Shown here piece after piece: positions 35,750 to 44,563 of a stretch of DNA of 64,000 nucleotides. The DNA is from Larkinella arboricola (lineage in GTDB: Bacteria; Bacteroidota; Bacteroidia; Cytophagales; Spirosomataceae). The first letter of the stretch is position 1. Every line of letters begins with the position of its first letter. Below the pieces are notes generated by a model that saw nothing but the letters and a program-made list of their open reading frames with translations, did no database searches and had not been told where the DNA came from. The position numbers were made by a program, and so were the translations under genes. The stretch spans positions 434,001-498,000 of the forward strand of contig NZ_QLMC01000005.1 in NCBI RefSeq assembly GCF_003259745.1, written 5' to 3'.

Positions 35750-36712
35750 ATGTCCGCTCCGCTTCAACGACGTGAACTGTTAAAAGGGCTCCTGGCGACT
35801 GGTCTGGTTGGCCCGCTATCCGGGGCGATGGCCAGTTTGCCGCCACTCGCCGACGAGAAGCCTTTCAGCGTTCATATTTTCTCCAAACACCTTCATTTTC
35901 TGCCGTATACCGAACTGGCGGCTACGGCTTCCGACCTGGGTTTCGACGGGGTGGACCTGACGGTGCGGCCCGACGGCCACGTGGAGCCCGCCCGCGTTCG
36001 GGAGGATTTACCCAAAGCTGTACAAGCCCTCCAACAGCGGAACCTGCGGGCGTCGCTGATGACTACGGCGGTGGTAAAAGCCGACGATGCCGTTAGCCGA
36101 ACGGTATTGGAAACCGCCAGCCAGCAGGGCATCCGGTATTACCGCACCGGCTGGCTGCCGTATCCGGCCAATCAGTCCATGCCGAATGCCCTCAAACAGT
36201 GTCGGCAGCAACTGGGTGAACTGGCCAAACTGAACCAGCGGCTGAACCTGGCGGGTGCGTATCAAAACCACGCGGGGACCAATTTCGGATCGGCGGTCTG
36301 GGATCTGGCGACGGTTCTGGAGGAAATCAACAGCCCGGGTCTGGGCTGCCAGTACGACATTCGGCACGCGACGGTCGAGGGTGGAACCTCCTGGCCGACG
36401 GGGTTGCGAATGATTCACCCGCACATCCGGTTTATTGCGGTGAAGGATGTGATCTGGGAAAAAGTGGACGGTAAATGGAAGGCCGTAAGCGTACCGCTGG
36501 GGCAGGGGATGGTCGATTTTCCGGCGTATTTTGCCCTGCTCAAACAATTGAACGTCCGGGTGCCGATTTCGCTGCACCTCGAATACCCGCTGGGCGGAGC
36601 CGATCAGGGCAAACGCGATATTACCATTCCCCGCGAAAAAGTGTATCAGGCCATGCAGACCGATTTGCAGACCCTGCGGGCCATGCTGAAAAAGGCAGGT
36701 CTGGTCAGTTGA
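35750..36712 (+). CDS. Tat-exported sugar phosphate isomerase/epimerase-like TIM barrel
   Basis: 320 residues from the ATG at 35750; the upstream extension to 35591 lacks a promoter. The N-terminus LQRRELLKGLLATGLVGPL carries a twin-arginine-type motif. The AP-endonuclease-2-type barrel shows DLGFDGVDLTVRPDG, GAYQNHAGTNFG (His), GCQYDIRHATVEGG (Asp/His) and ISLHLEYPLGG (Glu), residues that typically bind a divalent metal. It probably isomerises or epimerises a sugar outside the cytoplasm. Divergent from the pYEATS gene and not in an operon. Confidence 0.85.
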   Translation: MSAPLQRRELLKGLLATGLVGPLSGAMASLPPLADEKPFSVHIFSKHLHFLPYTELAATASDLGFDGVDLTVRPDGHVEPARVREDLPKAVQALQQRNLRASLMTTAVVKADDAVSRTVLETASQQGIRYYRTGWLPYPANQSMPNALKQCRQQLGELAKLNQRLNLAGAYQNHAGTNFGSAVWDLATVLEEINSPGLGCQYDIRHATVEGGTSWPTGLRMIHPHIRFIAVKDVIWEKVDGKWKAVSVPLGQGMVDFPAYFALLKQLNVRVPISLHLEYPLGGADQGKRDITIPREKVYQAMQTDLQTLRAMLKKAGLVS

Positions 36713-36829
36713 CCCGCTTGTTTGGTTGACGGCAAACGACTCGGTCGTTTGATTGGCTGGATAGCAGCCAGATTGTATAATACGGGCAAAATCTTGTTTG
36801 ATATCGGACAGGCTTTTCCCGTATTAGCA

Positions 36830-36856
36830 TTGTTTTGAGTTTTAAGGCTATCTTTG
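36830..36856 (+). promoter_or_regulatory. Complete promoter (TTG-N16-TATCTTTG) far upstream of the hybrid kinase gene
   Basis: TTG at 36830-36832 and TATCTTTG at 36849-36856, 16 bp apart, give a leader of roughly 180 nt before the ATG at 37043. This 36713-37027 gap has no gene. The leader has a short AGGCCGTTAGGCC repeat but no riboswitch I recognise. Confidence 0.55.
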
Positions 36857-37042
36857 TATTGTTTCCAATATCTTTCATCCCTTTAGCAGTCCCTTGAAAG
36901 GCCGTTAGGCCGAAGAATATACCGTTGTACACCTCGCATCCTGCTGACATCTACCCTATTTTTGATCAAATGAGCTACATCCATAACAGATTCTGAAAGC
37001 CCGGAATCTGATTTAAGATAATTTTATGTGTCAGAATTACCT

Positions 37043-38812
37043 ATGAATACAAAATTACCCCTTTGGAACTGGTCACTGGCCAAAACGCTGAATAGCGTTA
37101 CAGAGCCCTTGATGAAGGAGCAAGTACGGATTTTTTATTTCATGTTTATCATGAATATTCCCAAACTCCTGCTTGCCATCGCCACGTTTTACCAGGCAGG
37201 CGATCAGCCGGCCATGTTCAAACAGATTCGCATCTTCCTGGTTTCGCTGATTGTTCTGAAAATACTGCTGGCCCGACCCAGGCGAATTTATAGTTTGATT
37301 CACTTTTTGCAGGTCTCCACCATTCTTGTTTTATGGTATGCGTTTTATAAGCATAAATTGACCTGGGGGATTAATGCCCACCTCCAATTGGTTCTGTTTA
37401 TGTTGTCTGCTTTTTTCGGATTAGGTCGAAACTGGGGCTTTATTTATTCCATTCTGAGTCTGATGCCTTACCTGATCGGACTGATTGGTATGAGCGGAGT
37501 CATTACGCCTTTCAACGTCTTTTCCGAGGAGCCTGTTACGCTGAAATATGTCTTGATGACCATTATCAATTTTGCCGTTCTGGTTGGTTCAAGCTATTAT
37601 TTTCACCGGGCTCTCTACGGCGCTATTCAGCAGGGACAAAGCCTGAATAACCAGCTTCAGGAGTCGCTGCAAGCCAAATCTAACTTCCTGTCGACGATGT
37701 CGCATGAACTGAGAACTCCGCTCAACTCCGTTATCGGCATGACCAACCTGCTGCTGGCCGACCGTCCGCGCGAAACCCAGAAAGAAAATCTAAATATCCT
37801 GCGGTTTTCGGCGGAAAGTCTGCTCTCGCTCATCAACAATATTCTGGATTTTAATAAAATAGACCTGAAAAAGGTCGAACTGGAAACCATTCCGTTTCAC
37901 CTGCCCAGGTTACTTGACGATACCAGCGCCAGTATGGCGCCCAAAGCGTACGAGAAAGGGCTTCTCTTCGAGCTGTCGGTTGATCCGGAGTTAACCCGGC
38001 AAAATGTTCTCGGCGATCCGACCCGGCTCACCCAGATTCTGTTTAATCTGGTAGGGAATGCCATCAAGTTTACGCAGCAGGGGAGTGTTGCCCTGACCGC
38101 CCGGGTGGTGGCCCGGCAAGCCGATTCCCTCGACATCCGTTTTACTGTTACCGATACCGGTATTGGCATCAGTGATGAGCAGCAAAAGATGATTTTTGAG
38201 CCTTTCGTCCAGGCGTCCAGTATGGTCAACCGCAGGTTTGGCGGAACGGGTCTGGGCCTGGCTATTGTCAAACATTTGCTGGAACTGCACCACAGCGCGA
38301 TTCATGTAAAGAGTCAGCCGCAGCACGGAACGCAGTTTTACTTCGATCTCCACTACAAAACCAGCCCGCTGCAAGAAACCCCGGCGAATGGAATAACCGC
38401 AGTGCCGCAGAGTCTGGAGCAGGTGCGGGTATTGCTGGCTGAAGATAATGCCATGAATATCACGCTGATGGAGCGGCTTTTGACTCGCTGGGGCATCGAA
38501 CTGACCGTAGCGGAAGACGGTCGGCAGGTGCTCGAACTGATGGAAACAAATCAGTATGATATTATTCTGATGGATATTCAAATGCCCGAACTAAACGGTT
38601 TTCAAACCGCCGAACGAATTCGCCAGTTAGCCGATCCGCAAAAAGCCGGAATTCCGATCATTGCGCTGACGGCGGCCATATCGACCGAGGTTATTGCCCG
38701 GATTAAGGAAAGCGGCATGAACGACTACATCAGTAAACCGTTCAAACTGGAAGATTTATACTATAAACTGGCCCAGAGTGTGGCTTCCCATCTGCCAAAC
38801 ACGGCATCGTAG
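37043..38812 (+). CDS. Membrane hybrid sensor histidine kinase with C-terminal receiver
   Basis: 589 residues from the ATG at 37043 (GTG at 37028 is possible). About six hydrophobic segments lie in residues 25-190, with no extracytoplasmic sensor domain. The kinase core begins FLSTMSHELRTPLNSVIGM (phospho-His), then VGNAIKFTQQGSVAL (N-box), VTDTGIGISDEQQKM and RRFGGTGLGLAIVKHLLELH. The receiver VRVLLAEDNAMNITLMERLL has its phospho-Asp in IILMDIQMPELNG and Lys in YISKPFKLED. There is no output domain, so the signal likely passes to another protein. Next to the degenerate kinase at 38842 and the OmpR-type pair at 39872. Confidence 0.93.
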   Translation: MNTKLPLWNWSLAKTLNSVTEPLMKEQVRIFYFMFIMNIPKLLLAIATFYQAGDQPAMFKQIRIFLVSLIVLKILLARPRRIYSLIHFLQVSTILVLWYAFYKHKLTWGINAHLQLVLFMLSAFFGLGRNWGFIYSILSLMPYLIGLIGMSGVITPFNVFSEEPVTLKYVLMTIINFAVLVGSSYYFHRALYGAIQQGQSLNNQLQESLQAKSNFLSTMSHELRTPLNSVIGMTNLLLADRPRETQKENLNILRFSAESLLSLINNILDFNKIDLKKVELETIPFHLPRLLDDTSASMAPKAYEKGLLFELSVDPELTRQNVLGDPTRLTQILFNLVGNAIKFTQQGSVALTARVVARQADSLDIRFTVTDTGIGISDEQQKMIFEPFVQASSMVNRRFGGTGLGLAIVKHLLELHHSAIHVKSQPQHGTQFYFDLHYKTSPLQETPANGITAVPQSLEQVRVLLAEDNAMNITLMERLLTRWGIELTVAEDGRQVLELMETNQYDIILMDIQMPELNGFQTAERIRQLADPQKAGIPIIALTAAISTEVIARIKESGMNDYISKPFKLEDLYYKLAQSVASHLPNTAS

Positions 38813-38841
38813 CCTAAGGAGCAGATGAGTTGTATGTGAGA

Positions 38842-39717
38842 ATGAGATTTATGAACGAGAAAGGGGCTTTTTCGCTTTCGGTTGTCTTTCTGCTCAGTGT
38901 GAGCAATCCGGCCGTTTGTCAGGTGACCATACCCATCCTGTCTTCTACGGCGGAATTCGGTTTTCTGGGGACCGCCATTGCACTGGCTTTGCTGGGTCTT
39001 TTGGCATATCGGCTGTATCAGCTTCAAGCCAGACAAAAGGTCTTGATCAGTCAGAAAAAGGAGTTGGAAACACAGGTTGCGCAACTGCAACACGATGCGC
39101 AGCGTCAGAATGCCTTTTTTTCAGACATCAGGCATGATTTACGGAGTCCTGTCGCCAATTTGACGAATGAGCTTGTGCTGCTCAAATCAAAAGCCGGGCA
39201 CTTGCCGGAACTGGCTCGTTTTGAGCGGTCGGTGCAGGAATTGAACCTTCGGCTGGACAATATCATTTACTGGTCACTGATTCAGCAGAACGAACTGCCG
39301 CTTTTTCCGCGCCTGGTTAACCTGGCAGATCTGATGAGGGAAGTTATCGAAGAGTTCGACGGATTAATTAGCCAGAAAAGTCTGGTTATCAAATTCGACG
39401 AGCAGGTAGCTACCCGGCTGATCGACGAAATTCTGATCACGCTGATCCTGCGCAACAGCCTGTATTACGCCATCAGTGTAGCCCTGGCGAATGGCGTCAT
39501 TTTGATCAGTCTACGGCACGAACCCGTCCGAACCGAACTTATTATTACCAACATCGGGCAGGGAGTGACTTCGGATGAACCCCTATTGCCGCAGGGGAAA
39601 CAAAGCTCCAGCCCCGGCCTGCTTCTTTCGGCAGAACTGATGAAACGCAGCCAGGGGCAGTTACAGATCAAAAACGAATTTTCCCGCCAACCGTCCATTA
39701 CCCTGAGCTGGCCCTGA
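38842..39717 (+). CDS. Degenerate histidine-kinase-like membrane protein
   Basis: 291 residues from the ATG at 38842. A signal-like N-terminus (ALSFVF-type, cut near VCQ) and one TM segment (FLGTAIALALLGLLAYRLY) precede a coiled coil. The dimerisation helix keeps the phospho-His region FFSDIRHDLRSPVANLTNEL. The ATPase half is altered: ITLILRNSLYYAISVALANG where the N-box should be, ITNIGQGVTSDE where DxGxG should be (the Asp is Asn), and PGLLLSAELMKRSQGQLQIK for GxGLG. It may be a phosphotransfer or decoy partner rather than an active kinase. It follows the hybrid kinase by 29 bp. Confidence 0.75.
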   Translation: MRFMNEKGAFSLSVVFLLSVSNPAVCQVTIPILSSTAEFGFLGTAIALALLGLLAYRLYQLQARQKVLISQKKELETQVAQLQHDAQRQNAFFSDIRHDLRSPVANLTNELVLLKSKAGHLPELARFERSVQELNLRLDNIIYWSLIQQNELPLFPRLVNLADLMREVIEEFDGLISQKSLVIKFDEQVATRLIDEILITLILRNSLYYAISVALANGVILISLRHEPVRTELIITNIGQGVTSDEPLLPQGKQSSSPGLLLSAELMKRSQGQLQIKNEFSRQPSITLSWP

Positions 39718-39812
39718 GTCGATTCCGATAAAAGCCTCCCGATCCGGATGGCTCGTTTCGGGGTTGTAAATCTGGCTGCTCTGGCATTAGAATACGCTTA
39801 GAAATACAGCTT

Positions 39813-39848
39813 GACGAACCGTGCGTGGTTCGTCTGACGTTATCTTTG
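39813..39848 (+). promoter_or_regulatory. Dyad GACGAACC-6-GGTTCGTC plus -7 octamer TATCTTTG of the response-regulator gene
   Basis: A perfect 8-bp inverted repeat at 39813-39834 lies just before TATCTTTG at 39841-39848, 24 bp from the ATG at 39872. It is placed where an operator would cover the polymerase. No YTAA array is found here, so autoregulation by that site type is not indicated. Confidence 0.5.
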
Positions 39849-39871
39849 CTAATTGTCGATTCAAGAACCGT

Positions 39872-40558
39872 ATGAAATCTATTCTGATCGTTGAAGATGA
39901 CCGCCGGATTGCCCAGAACATCAGCCGCGGCCTGATGGAAGAGGGGTATCAGACGGAGGTGGCTTATGAAGGCTACAACGGCCGCGATCTGGCGCTGAAT
40001 AAACCCTTCGATCTGATTATTCTGGACATTAACCTGCCGGGTCTGAACGGCTACGAAATCTGCCGAAATGTCAGGGCCGAAAAACCGTATGTGCCCATCA
40101 TCATGCTGACGGCACTGGGCGAAATCGAAGATAAGGTGGAAGGGCTGGAACGCGGAGCTGACGATTACCTGGTCAAACCGTTCGATTTTCGGGAGTTGAA
40201 CGCCCGGATTGCGGCCTGTTTCCGGCGGGTGGATTTTCTCGATAAAGCGTTGAACGATGAGGTATTGCGCATTGCCAACCTCGAAATTAACATTTCGACC
40301 AAGCAGGTCCGGCGCGACAATACCCTGATTGAACTGACCGCCCGGGAGTTTGCGCTCCTTGAATACCTCGTTCGGAACCGGGGCCGGGTGGTTTCCAAAA
40401 TGGATCTGGCGGAAAAAGTCTGGAGCCTGAATTTTGATCCCGGTACGAATGTGGTGGAGGTGTATATCAACTACCTGCGTAAAAAAATTGACCGGGATTT
40501 TGAACCGAAACTCATTCACACCCGGGCCGGTATGGGCTATCTGTTAAAAGCAGAATAA
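39872..40558 (+). CDS. OmpR-family response regulator
   Basis: 228 residues. The receiver has acidic residues VEDDRRIAQN, phospho-Asp in IILDINLPGLNGYE, and the Lys/Thr switch in MLTALGEIED and YLVKPFDFRE. The C-terminal winged helix has TLIELTAREFALLEYLVRNR (recognition region) and NYLRKKIDRDFEPKLIHTRA. The gene is one base away from the kinase at 40560. OmpR-type regulators bind direct repeats with one repeat per helical turn, which fits the 11-bp YTAA arrays at 42.0, 47.7 and 48.0 kb. The start is the ATG at 39872, not the upstream in-frame start at 39821, which would include the promoter. Confidence 0.95.
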   Translation: MKSILIVEDDRRIAQNISRGLMEEGYQTEVAYEGYNGRDLALNKPFDLIILDINLPGLNGYEICRNVRAEKPYVPIIMLTALGEIEDKVEGLERGADDYLVKPFDFRELNARIAACFRRVDFLDKALNDEVLRIANLEINISTKQVRRDNTLIELTAREFALLEYLVRNRGRVVSKMDLAEKVWSLNFDPGTNVVEVYINYLRKKIDRDFEPKLIHTRAGMGYLLKAE

Positions 40559-40559
40559 G

Positions 40560-41927
40560 ATGAAAATCAGAACCCGGATTGCGCTCCAGTTTTCGCTCAT
40601 TGTAGCCTCCATCCTCCTGGGTTTTTGCCTTATTATATATTTTACGACAGCCGCCTACAGCCGTGAGGACTTCTACGAACGGCTGAAAAAGAAGGCCCGG
40701 ACCACCGCCCGGTTTCTGGTTCAGGTCAAGGAAATTGATCAGAACCTGTTGAAAATCATCGATCGGAACACGCTGACGGCTCTGTACGACGAGAAAGTGC
40801 TGGTATTCGATGAACGCAACAAGCTGATTTATGCCAGCGTGGATGACCACATCATTCATTACCAGCGCAGTTTACTCGATGAGGTTCGGGAAGCAAAGGA
40901 AGTTGAAACCTGGAGCGATGAAAACCAGCTCGTCGGTTTATTTTATGATGAAGGCGGGCGCAAACTGGTGGTGCTGGCTTCGGCTTACGACCGGGTGGGG
41001 CGGAGTAAGCAGATAAACCTGCGGATGACGCTCATCTGGTGCCTGATGGGTGGTATCGGTCTGACCGTTGGCCTGGGTATTTTTTTCGCCGGGCAATCGC
41101 TCCGACCCATTGGGGAAATTAACACGCAAATCTCGACGATCACGGCCCGAAACCTGCGGCAACGGCTCGACGAAGGGGATCGGAAGGACGAAATCGATCA
41201 GTTGGCCGTTAACTTCAACGCCGTGCTGGAGCGGCTCGAACAGGCTTTTGAGCAACAGCGCAGCTTTGTATCCCATGCTTCCCACGAACTGCGCACCCCG
41301 CTGGCGGCCCTCAAATCCGAAATTCAACTGGGCCTGCGCCGTCGGCTGAATCCGGACGAATACGGCGATATTCTGACTAATTTACTGTCGGATGCAGATC
41401 GGCTTATTGCGCTGACGAACAGTTTGTTATTTCTCGCCCGTACGCTCGAAAACATCAGCCAGATGCCGCTGGAACCGGTTCAGATGGAGGAAGTCATTCT
41501 GCTGGCGCGGGATGAACTGCTGAGTGCCCAGCCACGCTACCGGATTGAATTTGATTACGAAAACCTACCCCAGTCGGAAACCGCAACGACGGTTTCGGGA
41601 AATGAAGAACTGTTAAAGCGGGTGCTGCTGAACCTGATGGATAACGCCTGCAAATACTCGCCTGACCACACGGCCCGGGTCCGGATCCGGACCGATGAGA
41701 AATCCTGCTCGGTGAGCGTCAGTGATGAAGGCATCGGTATGAACCCGGAAGACACCGAGCGTATTTTCGAGCCGTTTTACCGCACCGCCACCGCAGCCGG
41801 GTATGACGGTTTCGGCATTGGCCTTTCCATCTGTCAGCGCATCATCGAGTTGCATCAGGGCCAGATTACCGTCAAAAGCCGTCCAAATGAAGGGAGCCAG
41901 TTTACCGTGCAGTTAGCCCACCTATAA
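40560..41927 (+). CDS. Sensor histidine kinase (CusS/CzcS-like layout)
   Basis: 455 residues. TM1 near residues 7-31 (ALQFSLIVASILLGFCLIIY), a periplasmic stretch of about 125 residues, TM2 near 155-178 (LIWCLMGGIGLTVGLGIFF), then a HAMP region (LRPIGEINTQISTITARNLR). The kinase core is FVSHASHELRTPLAALKSEI, NLMDNACKYSPDH, VSDEGIGMNPEDTE and GFGIGLSICQRIIELH. It is the partner of the regulator just upstream. Next to a metal-type efflux operon, it probably senses a metal ion or envelope state, but no metal-binding motif stands out in the periplasmic domain. Confidence 0.94.
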   Translation: MKIRTRIALQFSLIVASILLGFCLIIYFTTAAYSREDFYERLKKKARTTARFLVQVKEIDQNLLKIIDRNTLTALYDEKVLVFDERNKLIYASVDDHIIHYQRSLLDEVREAKEVETWSDENQLVGLFYDEGGRKLVVLASAYDRVGRSKQINLRMTLIWCLMGGIGLTVGLGIFFAGQSLRPIGEINTQISTITARNLRQRLDEGDRKDEIDQLAVNFNAVLERLEQAFEQQRSFVSHASHELRTPLAALKSEIQLGLRRRLNPDEYGDILTNLLSDADRLIALTNSLLFLARTLENISQMPLEPVQMEEVILLARDELLSAQPRYRIEFDYENLPQSETATTVSGNEELLKRVLLNLMDNACKYSPDHTARVRIRTDEKSCSVSVSDEGIGMNPEDTERIFEPFYRTATAAGYDGFGIGLSICQRIIELHQGQITVKSRPNEGSQFTVQLAHL

Positions 41928-41947
41928 GCTCCCATGCCCAGCAACCG

Positions 41948-41978
41948 GCCCCTACAAGCCTGAAAAGCTTGTAGGGGC
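41948..41978 (+). terminator. 12-bp hairpin after the kinase gene, no T-tract
   Basis: GCCCCTACAAGC and GCTTGTAGGGGC around CTGAAAA. It may end the two-component transcript or protect its 3' end. The TTGTAGGGGC text also occurs in dispersed repeats of many genomes. Confidence 0.5.
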
Positions 41979-42015
41979 GGCATCGTCAGTCAGCAAGAGT
42001 ACCCTCAAAAGGTCG

Positions 42016-42095
42016 TTCTAATCTTTTTTTAACAAGTCTTTAACTTCTTTCTAATTTGCTTTTAACGGTCTTCTAACACGGATTGATGAATCTTG
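42016..42095 (+). promoter_or_regulatory. Array 1: six YTAA units at 11-bp spacing, plus -7 octamer
   Basis: TAA starts at 42019, 42030, 42041, 42052, 42063 and 42074, all exactly 11 bp apart, each preceded by a T/C-rich run (TTCTAAT, TTTTAAC, CTTTAAC, TTCTAAT, TTTTAAC, TTCTAAC). The octamer GAATCTTG at 42088-42095 starts 14 bp after the last TAA. The array is where an activator would bind before the efflux operon, whose first ATG is 42121. The regulator at 39872 is the obvious candidate. Confidence 0.75.
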
Positions 42096-42120
42096 CAGCC
42101 GCAATGTGCAATCGATCTGA

Positions 42121-43374
42121 ATGCGTTTTTTAATCATTATTTCTCTGTGTTGCCTGTTTTCCGGGAGTGGTCGGGCGCAGGATTCGCTCCGTCTGAGCCG
42201 TCGGCAGGCGGATAGCCTTTTTATCAAAAACAATCTGCTGCTGCTGGCCGGGCGGTTTCGCATCGAAGCCGGGCAGGCGGAAATCATCCAGGCCAGTTTG
42301 TATGACAATCCCACGGTTTCGGTCGAGGTGAGTGCCTACAACATCGAACGACAGCGCGCGTTGGATGTGGGGCGTCAGGGGCAGAAAATCATCTCCGTTC
42401 AGCAACTGCTGTACACGGCCGGCAAACGCAACAAGCGGATTGCGCTGGCCCAGGAATCAGCCAAACTCAACGAATACGAGTTTGCGGATTTGCTGCGTTC
42501 CCTCCGGTTTGAACTGCGCAGCCGGTTTTTCGAGCTTTATTTTCAGCAACAGACGCTCGGACGTTACGATCGGCAGATCAGCACCTTACAGAGTACTGTA
42601 ACGGCTTTCGAACGGCAGTACGACAAAAACAACGTGTCGCTGCGGGAGTTGCTCCGGCTTAAGGCACTGCTTTTCCAGTTGAACAACGACCGGCTGGAAA
42701 TCCGGCTTCGGCAAACCGAAAATCAGCAGGTGCTGAGGACGTTGCTGTCCATTGATCAGCCCATTCTGCCGGTGGTCGATGAAGCGCAGTTGCGGCAATA
42801 CCGTTTGCCCAGCCAGCCGGTTGACTCGCTGCGGGATATGGCCCTGCGCCACCGCGCCGATGTGCTGGCGAGCCAGTCGCTTACCCGGCAATCGGAGTTG
42901 AACTATAATCTGCAAAAATCCCTGGCGGTGCCGGATGTGCGCGTCGGCGGAACCTACGATCAGGCCGGAAGCTACATACCCAATTACCTCGGCGTTTCGG
43001 TGAGCATGGACCTGCCGTTTTTAAACCGCAACCAGGGGGCCATCAAAGCCGCCCGTAGTCAGATCAATTACCAGAAGCAGCTCCAGACTCAGAAAACCGT
43101 TCAGGTGGGTAACGAAGTCCTGGCCGCCCTGCAAAAAGTGCAGGAAGTGGAGCAGACGGTGCAATCGGTCGAATCCCGGTTTTCAGAGCAGTTCGAGCAA
43201 CTGAATCAGGGGCTGTTTACCAACTTTCAGAAACATAACATCTCGCTGCTGGAGTTTATCGACCTCATCGAAACGTATAACGAAAGCACCCGGGAACTGA
43301 ATCGGCTCAAAGCCGACCGCATTAGTGCGTACGAAGAATTGAATTATGTCGTGGGAGAGGAATTATTTAATTGA
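42121..43374 (+). CDS. TolC-type outer-membrane efflux protein (CzcC-like)
   Basis: 417 residues with a signal peptide (MRFLIIISLCCLFSGSGRAQ). The outer-membrane factor fold is visible as long alpha-helical stretches with two repeats (EAGQAEIIQASLYDNPTVSV and later LAVPDVRVGGTYDQAGSYIP, DLPFLNRNQGAIKAARSQIN). It forms the outer channel for the pump at 44564. Its stop overlaps the upstream end of the adaptor gene. First gene of the CzcCBA-like operon behind array 1. Confidence 0.9.
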   Translation: MRFLIIISLCCLFSGSGRAQDSLRLSRRQADSLFIKNNLLLLAGRFRIEAGQAEIIQASLYDNPTVSVEVSAYNIERQRALDVGRQGQKIISVQQLLYTAGKRNKRIALAQESAKLNEYEFADLLRSLRFELRSRFFELYFQQQTLGRYDRQISTLQSTVTAFERQYDKNNVSLRELLRLKALLFQLNNDRLEIRLRQTENQQVLRTLLSIDQPILPVVDEAQLRQYRLPSQPVDSLRDMALRHRADVLASQSLTRQSELNYNLQKSLAVPDVRVGGTYDQAGSYIPNYLGVSVSMDLPFLNRNQGAIKAARSQINYQKQLQTQKTVQVGNEVLAALQKVQEVEQTVQSVESRFSEQFEQLNQGLFTNFQKHNISLLEFIDLIETYNESTRELNRLKADRISAYEELNYVVGEELFN

Positions 43375-43376
43375 AA

Positions 43377-44465
43377 ATGAGGATGAAATCAGTGGTTAGT
43401 TATGTGTTTTTGGGAATGATCGGCCTGGCGACGGCCTGCCATCAGAAACCGGAAGCCGAAGAAGCGCAGGCTTTTATGATGTCGGATACGATGATGAACC
43501 GTATTCGGCTGGATACCGTCACGACGCTCCCGGTCCGGAGTGAACTGACGCTGGTTGGCAAGGTGGCCGCCGACGAAAACAAGGTCATTAAAGTGTTTCC
43601 GCTGGTGGGTGGCGTAGTGGAGGAAGTGGATGTGGAACTGGGCGATTTTGTGAAGAAAGGTCAGCAGTTGGCCGTGATTCGCTCGGGCGAAGTAGCTGAT
43701 TTTGAGCGTCAGATGATTCAGGCGCAGTCGGACCTTTTGCTGGCCCAGAAAAACCTGAGCGTGGCCGAAGACCTGTTCGAAAGCAAGCTGAACTCCCAGC
43801 GCGAAGTAATCACTGCCCGGAAAGACGTAGAAACTGCTCAGGCCGAACTGGCCCGCGTAAAGGAAATCTTTCGGATTTACGGCCTGGGCAAAACGCCGAC
43901 CTACATCGTCCGGGCGCCGATTGACGGGTTTGTGATCGAGAAAAATGTTAACCGGGAGATGCAGCTTCGGTCCGATAATGCAGACAATCTGTTTACCGTC
44001 GGCCAGATCAGCGACGTCTGGGTGCTGGCGAATGTGAACGAAAGCGACATTGGCCGCGTCAAAGCCGGAATGGCCGCCAGCGTGCAGACGCTGAGCTACC
44101 CCGATCAGCGATTTAACGGGCGGGTTGATAAGATCTTCAGCGTGCTTGATCCCGGAACCAAAGCCATGACCATTCGAATCCGGCTGCAAAATGAGGGCAT
44201 GAAGCTCAAACCCGAAATGCACGCAACGGTGTCGCTGCGGTTTGACGAAGGCCAGCGCATGGCTTCCGTACCGTCAAACGCGGTTATTTTTGATAATTCC
44301 AAATACTACACCATGGTGTTCCGGAGTCGCTCCGACATTGAAACCCGTGAAGTCCAGATCCATAAATTTCTGGGAGATATTGCCTACGTCAGCTCGGGTC
44401 TGAAACCGGGGGAGAAAGTCATCTCGAAGAATCAACTGCTGGTATACGACGCGCTTAACGATTAA
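43377..44465 (+). CDS. Metal-type RND efflux adaptor lipoprotein (CzcB/CusB-like)
   Basis: 362 residues from the ATG at 43377 (a TTG at 43371 is in frame). The lipobox GLATACHQKP anchors it. The adaptor fold shows FPLVGGVVEEVDVELGDFVK, a coiled coil near residues 110-165 (QAQSDLLLAQKNLSVAEDLF), YIVRAPIDGFVIEKNVNREM and the beta-barrel VGQISDVWVLANVNESDIG. It links the CzcC-like channel to the RND pump. The start lies just after the OMF stop, so translation may be coupled. A large intercistronic hairpin (44471-44544) follows. Confidence 0.9.
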   Translation: MRMKSVVSYVFLGMIGLATACHQKPEAEEAQAFMMSDTMMNRIRLDTVTTLPVRSELTLVGKVAADENKVIKVFPLVGGVVEEVDVELGDFVKKGQQLAVIRSGEVADFERQMIQAQSDLLLAQKNLSVAEDLFESKLNSQREVITARKDVETAQAELARVKEIFRIYGLGKTPTYIVRAPIDGFVIEKNVNREMQLRSDNADNLFTVGQISDVWVLANVNESDIGRVKAGMAASVQTLSYPDQRFNGRVDKIFSVLDPGTKAMTIRIRLQNEGMKLKPEMHATVSLRFDEGQRMASVPSNAVIFDNSKYYTMVFRSRSDIETREVQIHKFLGDIAYVSSGLKPGEKVISKNQLLVYDALND

Positions 44466-44470
44466 GGTGC

Positions 44471-44544
44471 GGCTTTGGGCGTGGGCATCGGCAGACCAAT
44501 CGCTATATCCACACCATTTTCGCTTGTTGCCCACGCCCGAAGCC
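44471..44544 (+). promoter_or_regulatory. 17-bp intercistronic hairpin between adaptor and pump genes
   Basis: GGCTTTGGGCGTGGGCA and TGCCCACGCCCGAAGCC pair over 17 bp with one G-U, enclosing about 40 nt. It would allow transcript trimming or partial termination so that pump and adaptor are made in different amounts. No T-tract follows. Confidence 0.5.
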
Positions 44545-44563
44545 TTCCGTCCCTCTTATTTTC

